A stretch of 64,000 nt of DNA, taken from Halichondria panicea (taxonomy: Eukaryota > Porifera > Demospongiae > Suberitida > Halichondriidae). The position numbers and the translations under genes are program-made. Shown one piece after another: positions 44,097 through 56,149 of the stretch. The stretch spans positions 4,214,830 to 4,278,829 of the forward strand of contig NC_087389.1 in assembly GCF_963675165.1 (NCBI RefSeq), read 5' to 3'. Position 1 is the first letter of the stretch; every line of letters begins with the position of its first letter. The notes beneath the pieces were generated by a model. It did no database searches. It worked only from the letters and a program-made list of their open reading frames with translations, and was not told the DNA's origin.

Positions 44097-46389
44097 GATA
44101 AATTTATCCTCTCACGTTCACAGAAAGTAATATACAACAGCTAAGAACGACCACGTACCACATGACCATAATGAACTCATTAATTAACTCGTGCATGAAT
44201 ATCATTGAAGAATCGTATGAGAACATAATTATCATTGAAGAGAGAAAACTATAAGTTTGTGATTGTTGGACATAAATAAATTATGCTATTCAACCAATTT
44301 TTCAACCACCACTTGATAGATACAAGGAAAGGTGTACGAGTGGATACGATTATAGATCTACTAATGTCTTTTCGAGGTACCTCCTTCTGCGGCCAGTCTC
44401 AGCAAGCATTAGCAGTTGTAACTGAACTTCTCCAGAGTTGGCTGATTTGGAACTCCAGTTCGGTGACAGAGGTTCTGAGTTCTGAGTTCTATGGGTGTGT
44501 CAATAGGGTTGCTACGATGCTAAAAGTGAAGATCATTCAAAGCAGTACGTACTGTGCTATATACATCCTCAATCCCATGCAGGGCTAAGTGACTGAAAAT
44601 ATATAGTGTGCTGTAATATTAACAATATAGATTTGCTATAATATTGTAACAATGTTCAATGCGATAATATAGTTCCTTTTAGGATGAAAGATCTCACCGA
44701 CTCCATTTTGCAGTAAAATTTGTTACTGAAAAACCTCGAAGAGATATGCGAATATTAGAACCCATGAACATTTCTGCTGAGGGCTCTGGAGCCAATTAAG
44801 AGCGAAAATTTGCATCCGCGAAAATTTCCCGCTACATGTATACATACGGTAGGTGCATGTATTTCAATGCATTCTTAAAATATAAAGGTCATGCATCCTT
44901 CTTGAGCAATAGCTTGAACTGTAATTATAAGGTGTTAAAGGGTTTATTTTACAAAAGGTAATTTCTCTACTCGGGTGCTGGAGTTTTGAGAGTCCTCATT
45001 ATTGTAAAATTAAAACGAATTCACTTAAATGACAAAAATATTGTGGAATATCAACTTCTTCAAATTCTGCATATAGATCTAGTACAAAAAACATTGTAAT
45101 TGTTCATTAGTTCAAAAAAGTTAAACAAACAGAAAGGAGCCACGCTTGACGGTACTAAGACTCCAAAGCGACGGCAGAAACACAGAAGCTGCATGCTCTC
45201 CAACAAGATGGCTATAAGCCTCCATGCATGGGTCTATGGGCGTGGTTTAGTTTTATCCAAGAAGAGTTTGCAACTGCAGCGAGGGACGTCGAATGCACAA
45301 CGCTTGGACCAAGGAAGCTCCTGAGCATCTGTATAAGAGTCGACGTGTTGCTCAACTAACTCTTTGTGATGGCTGCAAAATTCGGCATAATTATAGACTT
45401 ATAAATCAGATGCACCCTGTATATTCTCCGCTACCAATCCATGGTTACATATCCACTCCATATAATTATTCTCTGCTACCATAGTTATTTATCCCTCGTC
45501 TACGCCTCGGAGTAAACGATAGCGGAGGATGTATTGGTGCATATAATTATATATATCCTCCTCGTATGCATGTGTGGTATATCCTATAATTATATACTTC
45601 TTTTACGGAGTTTAGAAGATGATATAGACACAGTCAACAATTAAAGAATAAAGGTATAGTCCATTAAAAGAAACTGCATGGAGCTGTATGCCTGTAACTA
45701 TAGCTTGACATGCACACACACAATCAGTACTGCGTGTATGTATACTCACAGCCCAGTGCCCCCTTGATTGACTGAGGGTGGACAGGTGTTTAGTTGGTCT
45801 CCTTCATACACACAGCCCAATGCCCCGCCCCCTTGATTGACTGAGGGTGGACAGGTGTTATAGTTGGTCTCCTTCATATACACACAGCCCAATGCCCCCT
45901 TGATTGACTGAGGGTGGACAGGTGTTATAGTTGGTCTCCTTCATATTCAGATCAACAACCAGTTTCAACTTAAGAGGTTATGCATGGTTCCTACGCAACC
46001 ATCGCATTACAAAAGCGCTTATAATTATGTCTATTGTCATAAAATTACGTTCGCTGGGTCCATTTTCTTCAAAACAATATAAAACAACAACTATACTTTT
46101 CCTCAAGACAAAAAAAGAATGTATACTCATGCAATGACACATTGTAATGACTCTCCTATTTTTTATTTCATGAGGTCCCAGTAAGCCACAACACACTATG
46201 CTATGCATGGCCACGAATATATCTCCTGACTGCTTATAATTATAGCTCCTCTTCCATAACTTTAACACTCTATTTTATAAGTGAAGAAAAAGCATGCCCG
46301 AGGCATTTATAGTGTCACGGTGTTTGAACACTTACTATATATAAATTATGTGCATTATACATTATAATGATGACTCTAGAAGATATAAG
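44097..46389. other. Intergenic with tandem and dispersed repeats
   Basis: No supported gene in about 2.3 kb. It holds a MITE fragment near 44800-44850, a dispersed repeat near 45197-45250, a poorly defined AT-rich block at 45520-45600 and the tandem repeat at 45745-45945. Chance frames (44283-44588, 45100-45324) have no recognisable features. Confidence 0.5.
45745..45945. repeat. Three-unit tandem repeat, about 65-70 bp
   Basis: Each unit contains cacagcccaatgcccc, ttgattgactgagggtggac and aggtgtt(ata)gttggtctcc. Small length differences separate the units. Non-coding. Confidence 0.92.
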
Positions 46390-49300
46390 CTAGTGCCTGT
46401 TTGTAAGTTGAGAAGCAAGTTCCCTAAAGGTTGGTCGATCAGAGGACTTCTCCTTCCAGCATGAGCTCATTATTTGAGTGATATCTGCCGGGCAGTTAGA
46501 GGGACTCTTCAGCTTTACTCCTTTTGTGATTTTTACAGCAACTTGAATATTGATATACTCTTCATAGGGAACATGATCAGGATTAAACATCTCCCATATC
46601 ACAATACCGTAACTCCACACGTCCGAAGCAGTGGAGAATTTGTTCTCTCCCAAACTCTCAGGGGCCATCCATCGAATTGGGCATTTTGAACTTTTCGTTT
46701 GAAAGTAGTAGTTAGCATCTGTTGGGAGCTTTCGAAGCAGCCCAAAATCAGACACTTTACAAGTCATGCAAGTCTCTCCCCTTGAGGCCATTAGTATATT
46801 TCGAGCAGCCAAGTCCTACAGTGAAAGTACCAGAGCATATAATTGAAATTGGTTGGCTAAACCTATACTTACATGCAGTTGTAATGTAGTGGCTTACCCT
46901 GTGAATCAAACCTCTTTCTGAAAGAAATGCCATTCCCTCGGCTATATCAAGCATATATTTGATAAGCTAAGAGAGAAGTTGGGAATTTTTCTACAGTATG
47001 AAAGGTGGCGGGGCAGAGTTAATTTTTTGATATAGCTCTATCTCTATAATATTAAACTTACGCTCAAAAATGATTTTAAGTCTCCGTAAGGTAAATATTC
47101 CATCACAATCTGATCAGCTATGCATGTATTAATTAGACACCAATAAGCAATAAGAAGCAAATGTATATAGCAATGTCTTACCGCCTTCAACAAGCCCATA
47201 CACCTTAACAATATTAGGGTGGTTTATCAGAGGGTCAGCAGAAATAGCCATTTCATTCTCAAAGTTGGCCATGTCCTTTGAATCCTCATACGTCTGTAGA
47301 GTTTTCACAGCTACGTCTACCATCTCACCAGTTAGGTTACGCAGCTTCGCATGATAGATATCTCCGAATTCACCTTATAGTTAAAAATTAATTATAGTGT
47401 TGTTTCATCGAAATAATCTGATTACCATTTGCAATAAGTTTCCACTCGAAGAGATTGCTATCTGGTATGTGGAGTGTTCCCAGCAACTCATGTAGTGGTT
47501 TTGAGGGTCCTATGCAAATGTTTGAATCTTGAGTCCATGCAGTATGTATAATTATACTGTTAGATCCTAAATTAGACTAGCTAGGTCTATATACAGTAAC
47601 ACCTCTGAAAAAATAATACTAAAAGTTGTCCCTTATAGCTACAATTATTAATCTATACACCAATAAAATAATCAGTGGAAAGTTTAGGGCATGCATGGTT
47701 GCTGTCTTATTATTATTATTAGGGCTAGACAGGCAGCGTTCTTTCTAGCTTATCACTGAATAGACTTAGACTGGAAGTACACAGCCACACAGTTGCGTAT
47801 GTCATTCATATATAGAGGTTAGTAGGGCTCTAGCTGAAGCGCTACACTCGTCCCAACACTAGTACTGTATGTTTACTACAGTTATATTATTTTTACCTTT
47901 TTGTTGCTGAGGTAATGCATCCTCATGGGCAGGATAACGATGATTCGGGATTGATGGAAACCGCAACCTATAGTGAATTATGAAAGCTATAAGTGTGAGT
48001 ATATTTTGTAGTTTAGACATAGACTCACATTTTCCTCTCGCCCTCATGGCTGCGTTGTGTGGGTGACGATGACCTGACTCTCATAATCTTATTCTTCTTG
48101 TTACCACTGTACAGACCAGGCATTAGAACTCCTGGACCACCTCTTACTGGTGTTGTCTGCTCATCTTGGATTTGCACTTCAGCAGAGCGTGGTCTACTGG
48201 CAGCAGATTCTTTAATGATTGGTTTTTTGAGTAAAACATGGCTTCTCTCTCGGAAAAACTGTGGCTTTAAAGGTGTGAGTGGTGCCCCGGTAATATTTGC
48301 ATACCTACTATCTATTTCATCATAAAGTTCATCTGGGTGGGTCTGTTGAATTTGCTTTGGTACTACATCATCATAGTCCTCTGATGTATTGCCAAGAACT
48401 TTGCATTCTTGTAGAGATATTTTCTTTGATGAATCAGGCATTTGTATTTGGCTCAAGATGGCTAAGGAATCTCGCTTTTTATCGCTAAAAACAGGCATGG
48501 CACCTTGCATTTGAGGCTTTGCACTTAACACTTTGTATGATGGGTTTGTATTTGTGCAGAATTGTTCGTGATAGTGGGGCTTAAAGTGCTCATAATTACC
48601 CTTTGATGGTTTATGCTTTGGTGGTTTACGCAGTGAAACAGCCTGCCTTGAAAATGCTACCTTTTGTGCTTTCTGGTGCAAAGCTGCATCTGTTTCAGAG
48701 TACAATCGAGGCAGTTCTGCTTCACTCAATCTTGACTGCAAAGGTGTCGGGGGTAAAGGGTGTGACGTTTCTCTTCTCGATCCACGTGGTGGTTCAGAGG
48801 TTAGATCAACAATCTTGTAGGCAAGATCAGGCTGAGATGAATTTATGAATCTCCTTAGAGCAGTGACCCAGCAATTACGGTCTTCCTGCAAATTGAAAAT
48901 AATTATACATAGTCTATTGCATGCATTATATTTGAGTAACAGGAATTCATGCACTCCTGATAGTAACTTATAGCCACCTCTGTATCTGCTTTGAAATACC
49001 AAGCTTTCTTCTCTTTTTTGTGCTCGAAATACACAGCAAAGCGGAACTGTGGTGCCTCATAAACAGGTTCAACAGATATAACACTGTCCAATTTCAGCTC
49101 CTGGACTTTTTTGTCCTAAGCAGGTCCAAAATAGATTCATTGAATGGGTGTTATACATTAATGCAACGCAAAACTCACGGTCAATATTTGATATTTCAGT
49201 TTTCCATCTTCAAGGTGGAGAACACAACGCTTGCTGCATTGATTCTTTTTCTTCCCATGGCATATCTGCATCTCCATCACAAACGATGAGCCACTCTGTG

Positions 49301-50394
49301 ACAGTCAATCGTTAAGGTTGACTCTTCTTACTCAGAATAATAATAATACAGTAAAGACTTACCATGATTTTTGTCATTTGATCACTTCTTCTCCTGGTAC
49401 CTGTAGCACATGGTGAAGGGGGTTGTTGTTCTACGATCGTCACCGACTTCCTTTGCTTCTCTACACGCTCTTTGTAATGGCCCAGGATTTCAGACACTTT
49501 CTGGGATGTTGGTCTACACTCCGGTATGTTATCTAGGCAGAGCTTTACCATTCCAATCAGTTTGGCAGGAATTGCTTTCATCCTTTCTATTTCTTCAAAG
49601 TAAGCAACTCTACGCTCTACTTCACTTCTTGCACAGAGTTTGTTCGGAGGGTGGCTGTTTGGATCGTTGTAATTCGGCCGCAGGAGAGGACTCGGAAATC
49701 GATGGCCAAAAACGAAAAGAGACATGTGACCAAAAGAGAATGTATCGAGGCTGGTGTCGTATATGGCTGGGGTACCAATGGCTTCTGGTGGCATGTACAC
49801 AAGTGTGCCTGGAGTTTGGCTGAGACTTCTCGAAAGAGCTTCTGTGTCGATGATGCGAGAGTTTCCAAGATCTGCAATTTTTGCTTGCTTTGTGGATGTG
49901 AGGAGGATGTTTCGTGCAGTGAGGTCACGATGTATGATGGGTGGTTGATAGGAGTGCAAAAAGACGAGGCCTTTTGCAACATCATAGAGAATAGACAGCC
50001 GTAAAAACAATAAAACATCCTTTGCAGGAATTGTCTCCAATAAATCGTCAAGACTTTTGTCGAGTCGTTCCATTACGAGAACAGGACTAAAGCTATCGTC
50101 AAGAAAAGCAAGGCCATAAAAGTGAACTATGTTTGGGTGATGCATTTGTGACATTAGCTCACACTCAGTGATGAATTTGTCAACGATATGTTGGACACCT
50201 TTGTTTAGCGGATCAAGAAACGTCTCATGTATCTTCTTCCCTGCACAAACTGCTCCGTAAAGCTGGAGCTCAACAACATAACCAAATGCTCCTTTTCCAA
50301 GATGCCTTCCCGTGGATACCACTCCTTGCTTGATGTACGGCTGTAGTCGAGGTATGTCCCTGATTTTCTGCAAATAGCGAATATCTTCACTCAT
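46390..50394 (-). CDS. Dual-kinase protein: kinase - PH - linker - tyrosine kinase
   Basis: Ten exons, all phases consistent, 1013 residues: 50394-49363, 49295-49179, 49115-48978, 48885-48029, 47967-47897, 47509-47426, 47373-47182, 47117-47062, 46966-46898, 46815-46390. The N-terminal kinase (about 20-305, TKL-like) has GKGAFG (33-38), a VAIK-type Lys near 53, HRDLTARN (155-162) and DLG in place of DFG (175-177). A PH domain follows (about 346-445: KRCVLHLEDGKLKY, then CWVTALRRFI). The linker has SH2/SH3-type sites (EDYDDV, DELYDEI, RYANI, HPLPPTP). The C-terminal tyrosine kinase (about 757-1010) has NGEFGDIY, VAVK, HRDLAARN split by an intron, DFG, PIRWMAPESL and DVWSYGI. Both kinases keep the main catalytic residues. 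The start ATG is the first after an in-frame stop. Tandem kinase domains recall JAKs, but a PH domain between them does not fit any family I know. Confidence 0.85.
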
Positions 50395-50699
50395 TTTGTG
50401 TTTCTGAATTTGAATCGGAAGATCAGTCAATAGCTTCTAGCTTGTGCTGTTGATTGAAACGAGTGGTTTGTTGGATTTGATCCAGGTCAGGAGTGTAGTG
50501 AAGGTAGGAGGTTTTGTACTTGTTTTTGTAGAATAAGTTCTGTAAACAACCCTAACGGATATCACAGCTTGTTTATTTGCTATTACCCGAATTGTTTTTG
50601 TTGTCAGTTCATCTTTAACTGCTAAAACAAGCTGTGAATTGTGTTAATGGTTTACTTAGATTCATAACATTCGTTTCACACTTAATTTGTTTGGCCTGT
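50395..50699. promoter_or_regulatory. Upstream region of the dual-kinase gene
   Basis: About 300 bases between the start codon and the degenerate copy behind it. No exon or clear TATA box was seen. It must contain the promoter if transcription starts locally. Confidence 0.4.
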
Positions 50700-52975
50700 A
50701 GAGTTTCACAGCTACATCTACCATCTCACCATGCAGTTAGATGACGCAGCTTGGCATGATAGACATCTTCGAATTCTCCTTTGTTTAAAAATTACAATAG
50801 TATACAGTGGCTTATCAAAATAATCTGAGTCATTACCATTCGCAATAAGCTCCCATTGCAACTCATGTAGTGGTTTTGATGATCCTGTGCAAATTAACAC
50901 ATTTTAACATACATACATTGTGTATTGTATAGAACTGGGGAGGATGGAACCACTGTTTATTATTCAGACTGCTTTGTTTACTGCATATATACCTGAAGGG
51001 ACCTCTGACCTGTTGTCATGAATTGTGAAAGCTTTGCATGGAGTTCAATTTTACTTATATCAAGTGTGTTAGACTTACATTTTTCCATCACTCTCACAGC
51101 TGCCTTGTGTACGTGAAGGTGACTTGACTCTCATTTTTCTCAGTAGATCTACCACTGTACAGACCAGGCATTTATAGAGTATTTGTGCTGTTGGCTCATC
51201 TTGGATTTTAACTTCAGCAGAACTTGGTCTACTGGCAGCAAACTGGTGATGTTTACATAATTATAGATATCACCTAGATCTATGTGGTTTGCTGCATGCA
51301 TGTGGACATTTAACTTTTGATATAACATTAGCCACATTTAATAGACCTGGTTTCTGTCTCGGAAAAATTTCCGCTTTGATGGTGTGAGTGGTGCCACGGC
51401 AATGTTATAATTTATACCTACTATCAATGTCATCATACAGTTTATTCGGATATATATAATAGGTATGTTGAACTTGCATGACATGCAAAACATTGTCTTG
51501 TTACTACATCATCATAGACCTAGCTCTGATGCAAGCAATTCTAAAGAATTTTGCTCCAGTAACAAGCATATGGATAGAACCTTGCATTTGAGGCTTTGCG
51601 CTTGGCACTTTGTATAATAGATTTGCTATTGTGTAGATTTGTCTTTTATAGTACAGTGGGGCGGGGCGGCTTAAAGTGCTTTGATATTTCGTGGAGGAGT
51701 GAAGCAGCCTGCCTTGAAATTGCTACCCTTTCTGCTTTCTGCGCTTTATATTGCACGCTCGAGGAAAATCTGTTTCAGACCGCAAAAGTGGTAGGGGTAC
51801 AGGTCTAGTTTCTTTGGTTCAACAGTCTCGTGATAATTAAGCACAATTAATTAATGTGACAATGTTTGAAATCTAGAAGGCTGAGATGGATTGATGAATC
51901 CTCCCAGAGCAGTGACGGTGTTCTTGCAAAATTGCATTATTCTATACACTATATACATAGTAGCTTATGAACCACAAATCTTGTAGCATAATTTGATTCT
52001 TTTTCTTCCCATGGCATATATATATATTAAGTGAAGAGGTTTGTTCTATACAAACACCAACTTGACACACACTTTAATGGCTCAGAATTTCAGAAACTTT
52101 CTTGGGTGGTGGTCTACACTCTTATGTTATCTATAGGCGCATGCAGCTTTACCATTCCAATCATTGTGTATTGTATAGAACTGGGGAGGATCTATTTCTT
52201 CAAAGTAAGCAACTCATACGCTCCACTTAATTCACTTCTTGCACACAGTTTGTTCGGAGGATGGCTGTTTGGATCGTTGTAATTTGGTCGCAGGAGAGGA
52301 CTTGGAAATTGATGGCTAGGAACATAAGGAGACATGTGTCCAAAAGAGAATGTATCGAGGCTGGTGTCGTATATGGCTGGGGTACCAATGGCTTCGAGTG
52401 GCATGTACACAAGTTATGCCTGGAGTTTGGCTGAGACTTCTCAAAAGAGCTTCTGTGTCGATGATGCAAGAGTTGCCAAGATTTGCTTGCTTTTTGAGGA
52501 GAATGTTTCGTGCAGTGAGGTCACAATGTATGATTGGTGGCCGAGTGCAAAAAGACAACCTTTTGCAACATCATTCAGGCGTAAAACAATGAAATGTTCT
52601 TTGCCGGAATTGTCTCCAAGAAATCGTCAAGATTTTTGTCCATTATGAGAACAGGACTGAAGTTATCATCAAAAAGAAAAACCATAAAAGTTATATGTGG
52701 GCGTAAAACAATGAAACGTTCTTTGCCGGAATTGTCTCCAAGAAATCGTCAAGACTTTTGTCCATTACGCGAATAGGACTGAAGTTATCGTCAAAAAGAA
52801 AAACCATAAAGTTATATGTTTGGTTGATGCATTTGTGACATTAGCTCACACTCAGCGATGAATTGGTCAACGATATGTTGGACACCTTTGTTTAGCGGGT
52901 CAAGAAATGTCTCATGTATCTTCTTCCCTGCACAAGCTGCTCCGTAAAGCTGGAGCTCAACAACTGCCTTCCAAT
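50700..52975 (-). pseudogene. Decayed second copy of the dual-kinase gene
   Basis: On the minus strand, pieces appear in the same order as in the intact gene. N-terminal kinase fragments lie at 52190-52970 (RPPIIHCDLTARNILL-like, with HCD instead of HRD, and PNYNDPNSHPPNKLCARSE). Linker fragments lie at about 51090-51800, and the start of the second kinase (PLHELQWELIANG, then an EFEDVYHAKL-like piece) at 50734-50885. PH exons are nearly gone; a trace is left near 51900. Multiple frameshifts, deletions and an internal duplication (52570-52690 repeated at 52697-52815) rule out a product. Confidence 0.85.
52570..52815. repeat. Two-copy direct repeat inside the kinase pseudogene
   Basis: The segment beginning gcgtaaaacaatgaaatgtt is repeated about 120 bases later as gcgtaaaacaatgaaacgtt. 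Both cover the same part of the N-terminal kinase and continue through the taaaagttatatgt string. It is a local duplication after the gene had decayed. Confidence 0.88.
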
Positions 52976-53414
52976 ATTGGACCTGTATCAAGTACCCCTT
53001 ACAATATCATTACACATTCAATCATCTAGATTCATGCAGCATAGTTACTCTTACTTTTACATGTGATTATGGTGTCAAACAAAAGTACACCTAATGCAGG
53101 AAAGTTTGGTCTACTAAGCTATACTGTTAAATTTAACGGGTTGCTGCAATTGAGGGAACTCTTTGATCAGCTGCAGATGACTGCGTACACTGCTGTCCAT
53201 CTCGATTATCTACATAGATCATGTACTTACTCACTCTAAAAAAATGCTGTATGCATGGAAGAAAACCGCTCACTATAGCGATATATTGCTCTTCATGCAT
53301 CCTAAAACTGTAACACTCACATTAGCGGATATCATAGTTTAGTTACATAATGTTACTATAACCACACGTTGTCCCACAAAATAATATCACACTCACTATC
53401 TATATAGCTATATA
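52976..53414. other. Spacer between kinase copies
   Basis: AT-rich, no recognisable exon. The 5' part of the second kinase copy ends here, and the third copy's last exon begins at 53414. Confidence 0.5.
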
Positions 53415-53840
53415 CTAAAATGCATGAATTTTGTGTGCTAGCAAAGTAGCAAGCTGACTAAAGGTTGGTCTATCCATGGGCTTTTCTTTCCAGCAGGATT
53501 GCATTATTATTTCAATTTCTTCCGGGCAGTGTGTGGGGATTTTCAATCTATCCCCACGCGAAATTTTGATGACCGTTTGAACGTTATCGTACTCTTCGAA
53601 TGGTACGCAGTGTGGATTGAAAATTTCCCAGGCGACTATGCCATAGCTCCAGACATCTGAAGCGAATGAGAATTTCTTTTCACCTAAACTCTCTGGTGCC
53701 ATCCAACGAATTGGACATATTCCATTACTTCTCTCGATATAGTAATTCATGTCATCTGGGAGTTGACGGAGTAGACCAAAGTCAGATACTTTGCAATTCT
53801 CACCACCAGAGGCCATTAGTATATGTCTAGCGACCAGATT
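53415..53840 (-). pseudogene. Tyrosine-kinase C-terminal exon, third copy (orphan)
   Basis: One open exon of about 140 residues homologous to the last exon of the dual-kinase gene. It runs from NLVARHILMA through KVSDFGLLRQLP, CPIRWMAPESLG, SDVWSYGIVAWE and SCWKEKPMDRPTF to a stop. The sequence is well kept, and it differs from the intact gene throughout, so it is an old copy. The catalytic-loop Asp-Leu-Ala-Ala-Arg-Asn block is altered to NLVARH: Asp is replaced by Asn and the final Asn by His. The acceptor and the exons for the rest of a kinase were not found upstream to 54250. It is therefore a fragment, or the end of a gene whose other exons are missing here. Confidence 0.7.
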
Positions 53841-54959
53841 CTGCATTTACATTTAATAATTATCGTATTTATCCCATGCCTTTCTACTAAGCATTGTCTA
53901 TGGGTGCCATTTGTGTCAAAATTAATACAAATTATAGGTACATCATAAATGAATACATATATAAATGCAGGTGGTGCATATGATATGCAGGTGCCCCATA
54001 TGCAAAATGCAGTATGTGTCCCATATGTAAATGCAGCATGTGCATATAGCATATGCATATAGCAAATGCAGCACATACACATTTGTATATGTACCTGATA
54101 TATATAAATGCAGTAGCGTCATAATTTAGGCAAAGTAATGCTTCGTTCTCGAGTTATGCCAATTAAGTGTTGCTTACTTGCAATGCCATTGCAGCCTTGT
54201 GCGTAGAAAAACTTGTCCATGGTAAGTGTTGCCACTCTATACTTATAGCAGTTAGCTCTGCACTAGAACGCTATAATAGCTATTGGTAGCTGCAAGAGTG
54301 AGAAGAGAGCTCTGCTGCAAAGGCTCTCCTGATGCAGCCATTAATTTTAGACTTTGGCATCAATCCTTTTTAACAATTAACATTCTGCGTTCCCGAACCA
54401 AACTCGACCCCAAGGGCATAGGTTTGGCGGTAGGAGCTCGCTTGTCCACACCCCCTGACCGCACCCCAACACTCGGGCTGGCTATCTCAGCGGGGAAAGA
54501 TTAGCTAAACTCCTGTCCTCTTACGAAGGGCGAGTCTTACCGATAACCTGATGGCCCAAAACGAGCCCAAACCAACGGTCACACTATAAAAGATAATTCA
54601 AACAGTAAGAGTATACACGATACTTCAAACAGTAATAGAATACACGACACAAAGGAATAATTACACGAAATTAGGAACAGTAACCAACTATTAAGTCACT
54701 ATATATACGGAGGGAGCGAGCCCAAGTACTTCGCTCACTGGTCTCTCGCCTCGTCCACTTCCGGTCGGACAATGCTGCGGTCGTGGCACTGGTCAATGCA
54801 GGCACTAGCAGAGATGATTCCCTCATGCACCTGATGAGGAGCCTTTGCTTCCTCATGGCAAAATTTATGGTGTCGGCGTCCCACATGCGTCCACAATTCG
54901 CTGGCCGATGCGCTATCTAGGAACAATCGGTTTACCTTTTTCTCCCTTTACCCGCAGGC
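53841..54959. other. Intergenic with a short-period repeat and a dispersed repeat
   Basis: Contains a diverged atatgcatatagcaaatgca-type repeat at 53960-54075. The segment at 54215-54360 is the reverse complement of one at 36560-36700. From 54380 onward the composition is more GC-rich, like the DIRS remnant that follows. No intact gene. Confidence 0.5.
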
Positions 54960-55215
54960 TCACCCGACGCCCACGGTCATCCCCCGGCACTGGTGGCCCT
55001 GTTGATCTCGCTCAAGCCGGACTGGACGTCACGGCCTTGGACGAACTCTACTTTCACGATGCGCTAGCCCCTAGCACTCAACACACCTATGCATCAGCTC
55101 AATCTCGCTATATTAATTTCTGCCATTTTGTCCTCATATCTCCGTTTCCAGTAACAGATCCCGGGCTCTCCCATGATCCTGATGCGAATTTCCAACCGAA
55201 CCTCCAGACCCAGGA
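54960..55215 (+). mobile_element. DIRS-like tyrosine recombinase N-terminal fragment, inverted
   Basis: The plus-strand frame encodes LAPSTQHTYASAQSRYINFC, followed by PFPVTD. This is the usual N-terminal helical domain of DIRS-group tyrosine recombinases, in which a Ser-Thr-x-x-Thr-Tyr string leads into a phenylalanine/cysteine block. The catalytic Arg/His/Arg/Tyr part is missing. It faces the opposite way to the reverse transcriptase next to it, so the element is rearranged. Confidence 0.6.
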
Positions 55216-55289
55216 AGGTAATCGTCGACGACGGGCCCTCGCACTTAGACACCTCCAGCAGCGTGCCAGTGAGGGAACAAGTTGCCATG

Positions 55290-55760
55290 ATTACAGCAAA
55301 CTGAGGACTCCGGTGGGCCCATGGTGATGAAGTCGTCAAGGTAGTGGGCGATGTAGCTGACTCCCCGCTGGACCGTTATCCATTGTAGAGCATCCGCTAA
55401 GGCTGTGAAGATCGCTGGGGCCGACCGGAGCCCGAACGGCCGAACCTTGTCCACCAACACTTCACCTTCCATTGAACGCCTAGCAGTCGCCTGTCCACTG
55501 GAACAATCCGATATGCCTGCTGGTCGACTTTTGCCAGCAGGGCTCCTCTCCCCACCTGTAAAATACGATCTACTACACTGTCGGTTGTGATATACGACGT
55601 ACTGCACATGTCCTTGTCGATACCGTCGTTGACGCTAGCATTCTCGGGAGAAGACAGATTCACAATCAGGCACCAGTGGCCTGGTTTTGCCTTTTTGGGG
55701 ATGACCCCAAAGGGGCAGTGGATGCGAGGCACTACATACTTTGAAGCCGTGGTGAATGCC
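55290..55760 (-). mobile_element. DIRS-like reverse transcriptase remnant
   Basis: Minus-strand RT blocks are in order: CPFGVIPKKAKPGHW, then LSSPENASVNDGI, GRGALLAKVD with the first catalytic Asp, VDKVRPFGLRSAPAIF, and HYLDDFIT with the catalytic YLDD. A frameshift separates the upstream and downstream parts near 55480. The pattern (VPKKGKPGKW...SVNDGI...KVLPFGLRSAP...HYLDDF) is typical of DIRS-class elements in sponges, cnidarians and fish. No RNase H follows. Inactive. Confidence 0.8.
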
Positions 55761-56149
55761 TTGGGTGACATACACTGCCAGTAGGCGGTTGGGATGCTCT
55801 CACATTGCAGGAGTCGTGATTTCCTCTGTCTCGAACAGGGGGAACCATCGCGCCCAGGGCAGTGAGCTTCTGACTGGGACGGCCCTGCACCTGCACAAGA
55901 AGCACACCATAAACAGCCGCACGCCACAACCAGACCACGACCATAGGCTGCCAACTTGAGGTACTCGGGTGAACCCTTGGCAGCCCCGAAGGTGCCGAAC
56001 CCTGAGTCGCCAACTGACGGTGTACTCGAAGCACCTTTGGCGTCCCCGAAGGCCCAAATAAATACACAACTCCCCCCAACACACACAATTAGCAATACAA
56101 CACAAAGCATGCCACAAACTACCCTATACTACACTACTCTACGACACTA

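Noticed and set aside
44283-44588. 101-codon plus-strand frame
   Set aside because: No family features and no neighbouring exon; left as intergenic.
49651-50004. Plus-strand frames opposite the first kinase
   Set aside because: They are antisense shadows of the long kinase exon on the minus strand.
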